In this document: one piece after another, positions 1-5,183 of the stretch
How the letters are laid out: each line of letters opens with the position of its first letter
How positions within the stretch are numbered: the stretch's first letter is position 1
Assembly: GCA_021767845.1 (NCBI GenBank)
Contig: JAASSQ010000216.1
Span: 1 to 5,183 of the forward strand
Length of the DNA: 5,183 nt
Reading direction: 5' to 3'
Source of the DNA: Roseovarius sp.
Lineage (GTDB): Bacteria; Pseudomonadota; Alphaproteobacteria; Rhodobacterales; Rhodobacteraceae
Position numbers and translations under genes: made by a program
Notes under the pieces: model-generated
Seen by the model: only the letters and a program-made list of their open reading frames with translations
Database searches by the model: none
What the model was told of the DNA's origin: nothing

Positions 1-1497
1 CTCGGCGCTCGACAGGTCCACCGCCTCGCTTTCATCGACCAGCGGGCAGACCCAATAGGCCTGCCGCCCCTCGGCGATCGCGCCGCGCAGGTGATCCACC
101 ACCTCGTCCATGCGGCCCATGTTGACCAACGCGGTCTTGATCGGCTTGCGGCCGGGCGGCTTTTCGTCCAGCACGCTCACATCCATGTCGCCATATTGCG
201 CCAGCGACAGGCTGCGCGGGATGGGCGTGGCCGTCATCACCAGCACGTCGGCCTTGTCGCCTTTGCGCCCCAGCTCCAGCCGCTGCCGCACGCCGAAGCG
301 GTGCTGCTCGTCCACGATGGCCAGCCGCAGGTCGGCGAACTCCACGTCCTTCTGGAACACCGCGTGGGTGCCCACGAGGATCTGGATATCGCCGCGCTTG
401 AGCGCCGCCAGCTTGGCGCGCCGCTCGGCGCCCTTGTCGCGGCCCGTCAGGATCTCCAGCACGACGCCCGCCGCCTCGGCCAGCGGGCGCAACCCCTGCA
501 GATGCTGCCGCGCCAGGATCTCGGTGGGGGCCATCAGCACGCCCTGCCCGCCCGCCTCGACCGCGATCAGCAGCGCCTTGAACGCCACCAGCGTCTTGCC
601 CGCGCCCACATCGCCCTGCAACAGCCGGTTCATCCGCACCGCGTCGCTCATGTCCTGCGCGATCTCGGCCAGGGCGCGTTTCTGCGCGCCGGTCAAGTCA
701 TAGGGCAGCGCATCCAGCACCCGCGCCTGCAACACGCCCGTGCCCACCGTCGCGCGCCCCTTGGCCCGGCGCAGCCGCGACCGGGCCAGCGCCAGAGTCA
801 ACTGGTGCGCCATGAACTCGTCATAGGCCAGCCGCTCGCGCGCGGCATCCGCCGGGCTCAGATCGCCCGCGTCCTGCGGATCATGCGCGCGCCGCACCGC
901 CTCGGCCCAGTCCGGCCAGCCCGCCTGCGCCTTCTGCACCGGGTCGATCCATTCCGGCAGATCGGGCACCCGCGTCAGCGCTGATTGCACGGCCTTGCGC
1001 ATCATCTTCTGCGTGACCCCGGCGGTCAGCGGATAGACCGGCTCGAAATCGGGGATCTCGCCCGCCTCGTCGGGCGCAAGGACATGATCGGGATGCACCA
1101 TCTGCGCCATCCCGTCGAACAGCTCCACCTTCCCCGACACGACGCGCCGCGCGCCGGTGGGCAGGATGCGCCGCAGGTAGTCGTCGCGCGCATGGAAGAA
1201 CACCAGCTGGAACGCTGTGGCCGCATCCTCGACCGTGATGCGATAGGCCCCGCCGCGCCGCGCGGGCGGGCGATGCGCCCCGACCGTCACCTCCACCGTC
1301 ACCACGCCGGGCAGATCGGCGCCCTGCACCGTGGCGCGCTTGCGCCGGTCGATGCCCGACCACGGCAGGGTGAAGACCAGGTCGCGCGGCTTGCCGATCT
1401 CCAGCGCGCCGAGGTTCTGGACGGTCTTCGGCCCCACGCCCTCCAGCGTGTCCAGCCCCGCGAACAGCGGGAACAGCGGCTCGGGCCGCCCGCTCAT
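1..1497 (-). CDS. recG: ATP-dependent DNA helicase RecG (3' end cut off by window edge)
   Basis: RecG is a superfamily 2 double-strand translocase that remodels stalled replication forks, Holliday junctions and R-/D-loops. The window holds 499 codons from the ATG; the family is usually about 690-700 residues, so roughly the last 200 (end of helicase domain 2 and the C-terminal region) lie beyond base 1. Seen directly: N-terminal wedge/OB region at about residues 1-240, starting near LEGVGPKT; Q-motif LTGAQ at 268-272; Walker A GDVGAGKT at 295-302; motif Ia APTEILARQH; the RecG-specific Walker B DEQHRFG at 396-402; motif III TATPIPRS at 422-429; and AYWVCPLVDESE near the edge, as in other RecG proteins. 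The frame is intact throughout. The start ATG overlaps the ligA stop as ATGA, with a weak GGGGA just upstream, which implies translational coupling to ligA. The identification is secure; only the missing end cannot be judged. Confidence 0.97.
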   Translation of the reverse strand, partial: MSGRPEPLFPLFAGLDTLEGVGPKTVQNLGALEIGKPRDLVFTLPWSGIDRRKRATVQGADLPGVVTVEVTVGAHRPPARRGGAYRITVEDAATAFQLVFFHARDDYLRRILPTGARRVVSGKVELFDGMAQMVHPDHVLAPDEAGEIPDFEPVYPLTAGVTQKMMRKAVQSALTRVPDLPEWIDPVQKAQAGWPDWAEAVRRAHDPQDAGDLSPADAARERLAYDEFMAHQLTLALARSRLRRAKGRATVGTGVLQARVLDALPYDLTGAQKRALAEIAQDMSDAVRMNRLLQGDVGAGKTLVAFKALLIAVEAGGQGVLMAPTEILARQHLQGLRPLAEAAGVVLEILTGRDKGAERRAKLAALKRGDIQILVGTHAVFQKDVEFADLRLAIVDEQHRFGVRQRLELGRKGDKADVLVMTATPIPRSLSLAQYGDMDVSVLDEKPPGRKPIKTALVNMGRMDEVVDHLRGAIAEGRQAYWVCPLVDESEAVDLSSAE

Positions 1498-3884
1498 GCG
1501 TCCCCGATCAGGGCGAGCCAGCCGTCCTCGTCGATCATCTCGACGCCAAGCTTTTCGGCCGTTTTCGCCTTGCTGCCCGCGCCGGGACCGGCCACGACCA
1601 GATCGGTTTTCGCGCTCACGCTGCCCGACACCTTGGCCCCCAGCGATTCCGCCCGCGCCTTGGCCTCGGCGCGCGTCATTTTCTCCAGCGTGCCGGTGAA
1701 CACCACGGTCTTGCCCGCCACGGGGCTGTCGGCGGTGTCGGGGCGCGTGGCCTCTTCCACCGTCAGATGGTCCACCAGCCGGTCGATGCTGGCGCGCTCG
1801 TGCTCCTGCGCGAAGGTCGTGACCAGCGATTGCGCCATCACCTCGCCCACCCCGTCGATGCCCAGCAGGCGGTCCCATTCCGGCCCGCTCTCGTCGGCGG
1901 CGGCATCCATCGCCTGCGAGAACTCCTCCCAACTGCCGTAAAAGCGTGCCAGCATGTTGCTTGCCGCCTCGCCCACATGCCGGATGCCAAGCGCGAACAG
2001 AAGCCGGCCAAGGGGGATGCGGCGCCGCTCGTCGATCGCGTCAAAGAGCTTCTGCGCGCTTTTCTCGCCCCAACCGTCCCGGTTCTTCAACTGCGTCAGG
2101 CAGCCCGGCCCGTAGCGTTCCTTGAGCGTGAAAATATCGGCCGGCTCCTTGATCCAGCCGTCGCGGTAGAACTGCTCCACCTGTTTCGCGCCCAGCCCCT
2201 CAATGTCGAAGGCCGCGCGGCTGACGAAATGCTTGAGCCGCTCGACCGCCTGCGCCGGGCAGATCAGCCCGCCGGTGCAGCGCCGCACCGCGTCGCCCTC
2301 CTCTCGGATGGCATCGCTGCCGCATTCGGGACAGGTGTGCGGAAAATCATAGGGCTGCGCGTCCTCGGGGCGCTTGGACAGGTCCACATCGGCCACCTTG
2401 GGGATCACGTCGCCCGCGCGATAAACCTGCACCCAGTCGCCTTCGCGAATGTCCTTGCCGCCGCGGATCTCGTTGCCCTTGGCGTCGCGCCCGGCGATGT
2501 AATCCTCGTTGTGCAGGGTGGCGTTGGAGACCACGACACCGCCCACCGTCACAGGGTGCAGCCGCGCCACCGGGCTCAACGCGCCGGTGCGGCCCACCTG
2601 GATGTCGATCGCCTCCAGCCGCGTCCAGGCCAGTTCCGCGGGAAACTTGTGCGCGATCGCCCATCGCGGCGTGGTCGAGCGATAGCCCAGCCTGTGCTGC
2701 AACTCGATCCGGTTGACCTTGTAGACCACCCCGTCGATGTCATAGCCCAGCTCGGCGCGCATCTGCTCGATCCGGCGATACTCGGCCAGCATCTCGTCCG
2801 GCCCGTCGCAAAGCGCGGTCAGCGGGTTGGTGACGAATCCCAGCTCCGCCAGCCGCTCGATCGCGCCCATCTGCGTGTCGCCCAGGGGCTCGGAATGCTG
2901 GCCCCAGGCATAGGCAAAGAACTTCAGCGGCCGGCGCGCGGTGATTCTGGGGTCAAGCTGGCGCAGGCTGCCGGCGGCGGCGTTGCGCGGGTTGGCAAAG
3001 GTCTTGTCGCCGCGCTCGGCCTGCCGGTCGTTCAGCGATTCGAAATCGGCGTGGCTCATGTAAACCTCGCCGCGCACCTCCAGCACCTCGGGCGCACCTT
3101 GCAGCCTGTCGGGAATGTCGCCGATGGTGCGCGCGTTGGCGGTCACGTTCTCGCCCACCGCCCCGTCGCCGCGCGTCGCCGCCTGCACCAGCCGGCCCTC
3201 CTCGTAGCGCAGGCTCAGGCTCAACCCGTCGATCTTGGGCTCGCTCGTATAGGCCAGCGGATCGGTCTCTTTCAGGCCCAGGTAGCGGCGGATGCGCGCG
3301 TCGAATTCGCGGATCTCGTCCTCCTCGAAGGCATTGCCGAGGCTCAGCATCCGCACCGCATGGGTCACCTTGCCGAAGCCCTCGGCGGCGGCAAATCCCA
3401 CCCGCTCGCTGGGGCTGTCCCCGCGCTTGAGGTCGGGGAACCGCTCTTCGATGGCCGCGTTTCGATTGACCAGCGCGTCGTAGTCGGCATCCGACATGAT
3501 CGGCGCGTCCTGCCCGTGATAGGCCTTGTCCGCACGCGCCACCAGATCGGCCAGCCGGGCCAGTTCGGCCTCGGCCTGCGCCTTGCTCAGCGCCTCCACC
3601 GCGATACTGCCGGTGTCGCCGTCCGGGCCGTCCGTTCCGTCGCGGTTTTCCTGATCGTCGCGGCCCGTTGCGTCCTCGCGGCCCTTGCCGGTCTTGTCGG
3701 CCTCTTCACCGTCGCGAAGGTTCCGGCCGTCACCGCCTTCACCCCCGACGCGGGTTCCTTCAGCGTTGCGGCTGTCTGCGCCGTTACGGCTCTCTTCGCC
3801 GTTGCGGTTCTTTTCACCGTCACGGCTCTCTTCGCCGTCGCGGCGCTTGTGGCCCTCGCTGCCTTCGCTGCCGTCGCGTGTCAT
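1494..3884 (-). CDS. ligA: NAD-dependent DNA ligase LigA with a repetitive N-terminal extension
   Basis: This is the NAD+-dependent ligase that seals 3'-OH/5'-phosphate nicks in Okazaki-fragment joining and repair. The product is 796 residues; the family is about 670-710. Seen in order: a low-complexity Gly/Glu/Arg/Asp/Asn tail (1-95); the NMN-binding Ia domain with YH at 122-123 and SDADYDAL at 131-138 (equivalent to E. coli Y22, H23, D32, Y35, D36); the adenylation domain with catalytic Lys217 in KIDG; an OB fold at about 420-510; a four-cysteine zinc finger (C518, C521, C536, C542); helix-hairpin-helix repeats at about 550-700; and a C-terminal BRCT domain (about 720-796, Trp789). All catalytic residues are present. 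The ATG at 3884 is the only ATG before residue 130 and has AGAGGG a few bases upstream. A GTG at 3599 (residue 96) would give a family-typical length of 701 residues but lacks a Shine-Dalgarno. Function is certain; the true start is less so. Confidence 0.97.
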   Translation of the reverse strand: MTRDGSEGSEGHKRRDGEESRDGEKNRNGEESRNGADSRNAEGTRVGGEGGDGRNLRDGEEADKTGKGREDATGRDDQENRDGTDGPDGDTGSIAVEALSKAQAEAELARLADLVARADKAYHGQDAPIMSDADYDALVNRNAAIEERFPDLKRGDSPSERVGFAAAEGFGKVTHAVRMLSLGNAFEEDEIREFDARIRRYLGLKETDPLAYTSEPKIDGLSLSLRYEEGRLVQAATRGDGAVGENVTANARTIGDIPDRLQGAPEVLEVRGEVYMSHADFESLNDRQAERGDKTFANPRNAAAGSLRQLDPRITARRPLKFFAYAWGQHSEPLGDTQMGAIERLAELGFVTNPLTALCDGPDEMLAEYRRIEQMRAELGYDIDGVVYKVNRIELQHRLGYRSTTPRWAIAHKFPAELAWTRLEAIDIQVGRTGALSPVARLHPVTVGGVVVSNATLHNEDYIAGRDAKGNEIRGGKDIREGDWVQVYRAGDVIPKVADVDLSKRPEDAQPYDFPHTCPECGSDAIREEGDAVRRCTGGLICPAQAVERLKHFVSRAAFDIEGLGAKQVEQFYRDGWIKEPADIFTLKERYGPGCLTQLKNRDGWGEKSAQKLFDAIDERRRIPLGRLLFALGIRHVGEAASNMLARFYGSWEEFSQAMDAAADESGPEWDRLLGIDGVGEVMAQSLVTTFAQEHERASIDRLVDHLTVEEATRPDTADSPVAGKTVVFTGTLEKMTRAEAKARAESLGAKVSGSVSAKTDLVVAGPGAGSKAKTAEKLGVEMIDEDGWLALIGDA
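3603..3884 (-). repeat. Degenerate 18-bp tandem repeat encoding hexapeptides in the LigA N-terminus
   Basis: Read in the ligA frame, residues 5-94 divide cleanly into 15 six-residue units. Examples are GEESRD, GEKNRN, GEESRN, GADSRN, GRNLRD and DQENRD, with a consensus close to G-E-x-x-R-D/N. In DNA the period is 18 bp and stays in phase from about 3603 to the start codon. The best-conserved core is four units at 3765-3836; the units at 3783-3800 and 3819-3836 differ at one base of 18. Units further from the core, and the one next to the start (GSEGSE), are more degenerate. Several differences are wobble changes (GGC/GGT, CGT/CGC), others are amino-acid changes. The result should be a hydrophilic, mixed-charge, probably disordered tail. 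The repeat is clear; its origin by slippage or unequal crossover is inferred. Confidence 0.9.
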
Positions 3885-3976
3885 CGCGCCCTCTTCGCCC
3901 GGATCCGGCGGCGGCCATGACGGCCCCCAACCCGGCTCAAAGTGATAGGGCGCACGCGATCAGAGGTCCAGCCCAT
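3881..3976 (-). CDS. Possible 31-residue leader ORF overlapping the ligA start (weak)
   Basis: An ATG at 3976 opens a 31-codon frame whose TGA (3883-3881) overlaps the ligA ATG as ATGA, the same arrangement as at the ligA/recG junction. The product begins MGWTSDRVRP and its last dozen residues are mostly arginine and lysine. I do not recognise the sequence. No convincing Shine-Dalgarno precedes the ATG. An in-frame GTG at 4018 would lengthen it to 45 residues. It could be a leader peptide that couples ribosomes into ligA, or simply chance in GC-rich DNA; chance is at least as likely. Confidence 0.2.
   Translation of the reverse strand: MGWTSDRVRPITLSRVGGRHGRRRIRAKRAR
3889..3894 (-). promoter_or_regulatory. 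Shine-Dalgarno for the upstream ligA start
   Basis: On the minus strand AGAGGG lies 4 nt before the ATG at 3884. The spacing is a little short but usable. The competing GTG at 3599 has no purine-rich tract upstream, so this site favours the long LigA form. In the same frame upstream of this ATG there is no ATG, GTG, TTG or CTG before the TGA at 3960-3962, so the gene cannot start further out. Confidence 0.5.
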
Positions 3977-4022
3977 GCGTGCCGCCAGATGCCGCCCGGT
4001 GCTCCCTCCGCCGCGCACGGCC

Positions 4023-4059
4023 CGCGACGGCCCCGGCGCGCAGCGCCTGGCCTGTCGCG
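4023..4059 (-). terminator. Strong GC hairpin just downstream of ctrA, possible terminator
   Basis: Eight bases past the ctrA stop codon the sequence folds into a long imperfect stem. On the plus strand the left arm is CGCGAC, GGCC, then GGCGC; the loop is GCA; the right arm is GCGCC, GGCC, then GTCGCG, with a single bulged T on the right arm and a small CC/T internal mismatch. That gives about 15 base pairs, nearly all G-C. No T-tract follows on the minus strand, so it is not a textbook intrinsic terminator. It may act as an attenuator, a 3'-end stabiliser, or a terminator of the U-poor kind. Its position between ctrA and ligA suggests that it separates the two transcription units. Confidence 0.45.
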
Positions 4060-4066
4060 CCGCCGC

Positions 4067-4783
4067 TCAGGCCCCGAGCGCCAGCCGGTCGCCGCCCATC
4101 TCACCGGGTTCGGGATCGCGCAGGACATAGCCGCGCCCCCAGACGGTTTCGATATGGCTGGTGCCGCCCGTCGCCTCGCTCAGCTTCTTGCGCAGCTTGC
4201 AGATGAACACGTCGATGATCTTCAACTCCGGCTCGTCCATCCCGCCATAAAGGTGGTTGAGGAACATCTCCTTCGTCAGGGTCGTGCCCTTGCGCAGGCT
4301 CAGCAGTTCCAGCATCTGGTATTCCTTGCCGGTCAGGTGCACCGGCCGCCCCTCCACATCCACCGTCTTGGCATCGAGGTTCACGTTGATCCGCCCGGTG
4401 CGGATCACCGATTGCGAATGGCCCTTGGACCGGCGGATGATCGCATGGATGCGCGCCACCAGTTCCTCGCGGTGGAACGGTTTGGTCAGGTAATCATCCG
4501 CGCCGAAGCCGAAGCCCCTGATCTTGTTTTCGGTGTCGTCGGCGCCGCTGAGGATCAGGATCGGCGTTTCCACCCGCGCCAGCCGCAACTGGCGCAGCAC
4601 CTCGTGGCCGTTCATGTCGGGCAGGCCCAGATCCAGCAGGATCAGGTCGTAATCGTATAGCTTGGCCAGATCGACCCCTTCCTCGCCAAGATCGGTCGTG
4701 TAGACGTTCAGATTGGCATGGGTCAGCATCATCTCGATGCTTTTCGAGGTCGTCGGATCGTCTTCAACCAAAAGGACGCGCAT
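4067..4783 (-). CDS. ctrA: Cell-cycle response regulator CtrA
   Basis: CtrA is an OmpR-family DNA-binding response regulator, the end point of the CckA-ChpT phosphorelay. In Caulobacter it controls replication initiation, division and flagella; in Rhodobacteraceae it is mainly linked to motility, gene transfer agents and related traits. The 238-residue length is normal. Seen directly: receiver domain at about 1-115 with acidic pair D8/D9, phospho-acceptor D51 in LLDLGLPDMNG, switch S79, and K101 in TKPF; then a winged-helix domain at about 125-224 with LTGKEYQMLELL, KIIDVFICKLRKKL and ETVWGRGYVL, all typical of CtrA. The start ATG has GGAG 8 nt upstream. It follows sciP on the same strand after 90 bp, with a CtrA-like box in that gap. 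The C-terminus ends in small hydrophobic residues (LALGA), which resembles the ClpXP-recognised tail of Caulobacter CtrA. The identification is secure. Confidence 0.97.
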   Translation of the reverse strand: MRVLLVEDDPTTSKSIEMMLTHANLNVYTTDLGEEGVDLAKLYDYDLILLDLGLPDMNGHEVLRQLRLARVETPILILSGADDTENKIRGFGFGADDYLTKPFHREELVARIHAIIRRSKGHSQSVIRTGRINVNLDAKTVDVEGRPVHLTGKEYQMLELLSLRKGTTLTKEMFLNHLYGGMDEPELKIIDVFICKLRKKLSEATGGTSHIETVWGRGYVLRDPEPGEMGGDRLALGA

Positions 4784-4791
4784 TCAATCAA

Positions 4792-4795
4792 CTCC
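4792..4795 (-). promoter_or_regulatory. ctrA Shine-Dalgarno
   Basis: GGAG on the minus strand lies 8 nt before the ctrA ATG at 4783. It fits the start that gives MRVLLVEDD, the normal N-terminus for CtrA. Confidence 0.75.
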
Positions 4796-4825
4796 GCTGT
4801 GGTCCGATGTTGCGACCGACCTTGG

Positions 4826-4835
4826 CCAATATTGG
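4826..4835. repeat. Perfect 10-bp palindrome abutting the CtrA box
   Basis: CCAATATTGG is a perfect palindrome directly next to the TTAA half-site, on the ctrA-proximal side. It overlaps a second palindrome, TTGGCCAA, at 4822-4829. It could be an operator for a dimeric regulator, or AT-rich promoter DNA that is symmetric by chance. I cannot assign a factor. Confidence 0.5.
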
Positions 4836-4850
4836 TTAATCACAAGTTAC
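4836..4850 (-). promoter_or_regulatory. CtrA-box-like site upstream of ctrA
   Basis: The plus strand reads TTAA, seven bases, TTAC; the minus strand reads GTAA, seven bases, TTAACC. The known CtrA full site is TTAA-N7-TTAA, often with CC after the second half. One half is therefore perfect with the CC extension and the other has a single mismatch at the correct spacing. It lies 53 bp upstream of the ctrA start, in an AT-rich patch that stands out against the GC-rich surroundings. CtrA autoregulation is established in Caulobacter; here it is inferred. Confidence 0.65.
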
Positions 4851-4860
4851 CATGGAGTAT

Positions 4861-4890
4861 CTTTTAGCTTTTTCTACTTCTGGTTGTCCA
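4861..4890 (-). promoter_or_regulatory. Candidate sigma70-type promoter for ctrA (weak)
   Basis: On the minus strand TGGACA (4890-4885; 5 of 6 to TTGACA) is followed after 18 bp by TAAAAG (4866-4861; 4 of 6 to TATAAT). The element overlaps the 3' end of sciP. Transcription would start near 4854, placing the CtrA-like box just downstream of the start, which would suit repression. A GATACT hexamer at 4862-4857 is an alternative -10. A promoter on the other side of the box, activated by CtrA, is equally possible, but I see no good -10 there. Confidence 0.25.
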
Positions 4891-5158
4891 CTTGCCCGTG
4901 CCGCACGGTGGCCTTCAACCCCGCCACCCCGTGCCGTTCGGCGGCGCGAATCCACTCGGTGAATTCCGCCTCGCTCAGCCCGTAGCGCTCCAGCGCCTCG
5001 TCCCGCCCGATCAGCCCGTAAAGCACGCCGCGCACCACCGTCATCTTGCGCGCGGCGGTCCACCTCTGCGTGTCGGCCGGCGGCAGATCCGCCCGGCTCA
5101 GCACCCGCCCGTCGGGCAACGTCACCGTCCGCTTTCCGTTCACTTTCCGCACAAACAT
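4874..5158 (-). CDS. sciP: CtrA inhibitor SciP (DUF1153 family)
   Basis: This is a small DNA-binding regulator. In Caulobacter, SciP accumulates in G1 and blocks CtrA from activating its promoters, including ctrA itself. The protein is 94 residues, as expected for the family. Seen directly: a short basic beta-type N-terminus (FVRKVNGKRTVTLPDG), the family signature around LPPADTQRW-TAARK at 25-38, and a helix-turn-helix-like region at about 34-80 with EALERYGLSEAEFTEWIRA, ending in the typical AERHGVAGLKAT. The ATG at 5158 has GAGGGG 6 nt upstream. It lies directly upstream of ctrA on the same strand, the arrangement I associate with Rhodobacteraceae. Its exact targets here are inferred, since the N-terminus and first helix differ noticeably from the Caulobacter protein as I recall it. 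Confidence 0.92.
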   Translation of the reverse strand: MFVRKVNGKRTVTLPDGRVLSRADLPPADTQRWTAARKMTVVRGVLYGLIGRDEALERYGLSEAEFTEWIRAAERHGVAGLKATVRHGQVDNQK

Positions 5159-5164
5159 CGCTCA

Positions 5165-5170
5165 CCCCTC
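5165..5170 (-). promoter_or_regulatory. sciP Shine-Dalgarno
   Basis: GAGGGG on the minus strand lies 6 nt before the sciP ATG at 5158, which supports that start. Only 13 further bases are in the window, so the sciP promoter is not visible. Confidence 0.7.
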
Positions 5171-5183
5171 ACTTGGAACGCAG

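Noticed and set aside
91..984. Plus-strand open frame opposite recG, with another continuing at 985-1941
   Set aside because: Antisense to the recG helicase motifs; low-complexity His/Arg/Gln/Ala-rich composition with no domain. Shadow frames of GC-rich coding DNA.
881..1363. Minus-strand frame of 160 codons within recG
   Set aside because: Out of frame with recG, which shows every RecG motif in its own frame; the product is Gly/Arg/Ala-rich noise.
3597..3599. GTG as the ligA start, giving a 701-residue family-length ligase
   Set aside because: No Shine-Dalgarno precedes it, while the ATG at 3884 has one and the intervening frame is open. Not excluded, so it is kept as the main alternative in the ligA entry and findings.
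3603..3884. CRISPR-like or intergenic satellite array
   Set aside because: Repeats are contiguous 18-bp units without spacers, diverge gradually, and read in frame with ligA, so they form a coding tandem repeat.
1767..3920. Long plus-strand open frame (717 codons) opposite ligA
   Set aside because: It lies antisense to an unambiguous ligase whose motifs are all intact. Its product is rich in His, Arg, Ala and Val with no recognisable domain, as expected of a complementary frame in GC-rich codon-biased DNA.
3937..4128. 63-codon minus-strand frame spanning the ctrA end and the gap
   Set aside because: Its first half is out-of-frame ctrA and it reads through the hairpin; no recognisable domain and no Shine-Dalgarno of note.
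4713..4985. Plus-strand 90-codon frame over the sciP-ctrA gap
   Set aside because: Antisense to both gene ends and across the regulatory gap; no family resemblance.
4836..5165. Minus-strand 109-codon frame overlapping sciP
   Set aside because: Shifted frame of sciP; the sciP frame holds the DUF1153 signature, normal length and a well-placed Shine-Dalgarno.

Overview
The window looks like a chromosomal segment from an alphaproteobacterium, most likely a member of the Rhodobacteraceae (Roseobacter/Paracoccus/Rhodobacter type). The reasons are the very high GC content, the side-by-side sciP and ctrA cell-cycle regulators, a CtrA-type binding site in front of ctrA, and the style of the four proteins. 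No mobile element, RNA gene or CRISPR array is visible.

All genes are on the minus strand and are transcribed from high to low coordinates. In that order they are: sciP (DUF1153 regulator, complete, 4874-5158); a 90-bp regulatory gap (4784-4873) with a CtrA-box-like site and a perfect palindrome; ctrA (complete, 4067-4783); a 182-bp gap (3885-4066) with a strong GC hairpin just after the ctrA stop and a possible tiny ORF; ligA (NAD-dependent DNA ligase, complete, 1494-3884); and recG (ATP-dependent DNA helicase), which overlaps the ligA stop by 4 nt and runs off the left edge at base 1, so its C-terminal part is missing.

There are two functional modules. SciP and CtrA are a regulatory pair: CtrA is an OmpR-type response regulator, SciP is known in Caulobacter to antagonise CtrA-dependent transcription, and the CtrA site upstream of ctrA suggests autoregulation. 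LigA and RecG form a translationally coupled replication/repair pair: nick sealing, and remodelling of stalled forks or branched DNA. The hairpin after ctrA probably separates the two modules.

No wholly new system is apparent. The most unusual element is at the 5' end of ligA. About 95 residues precede the normal start of the ligase family. They are encoded by a degenerate 18-bp tandem repeat that gives G-E-x-x-R-D/N-like hexapeptides and predicts a charged, disordered N-terminal tail. The next most interesting elements are the ctrA upstream regulatory sites and a 31-codon ORF whose stop overlaps the ligA start as ATGA.
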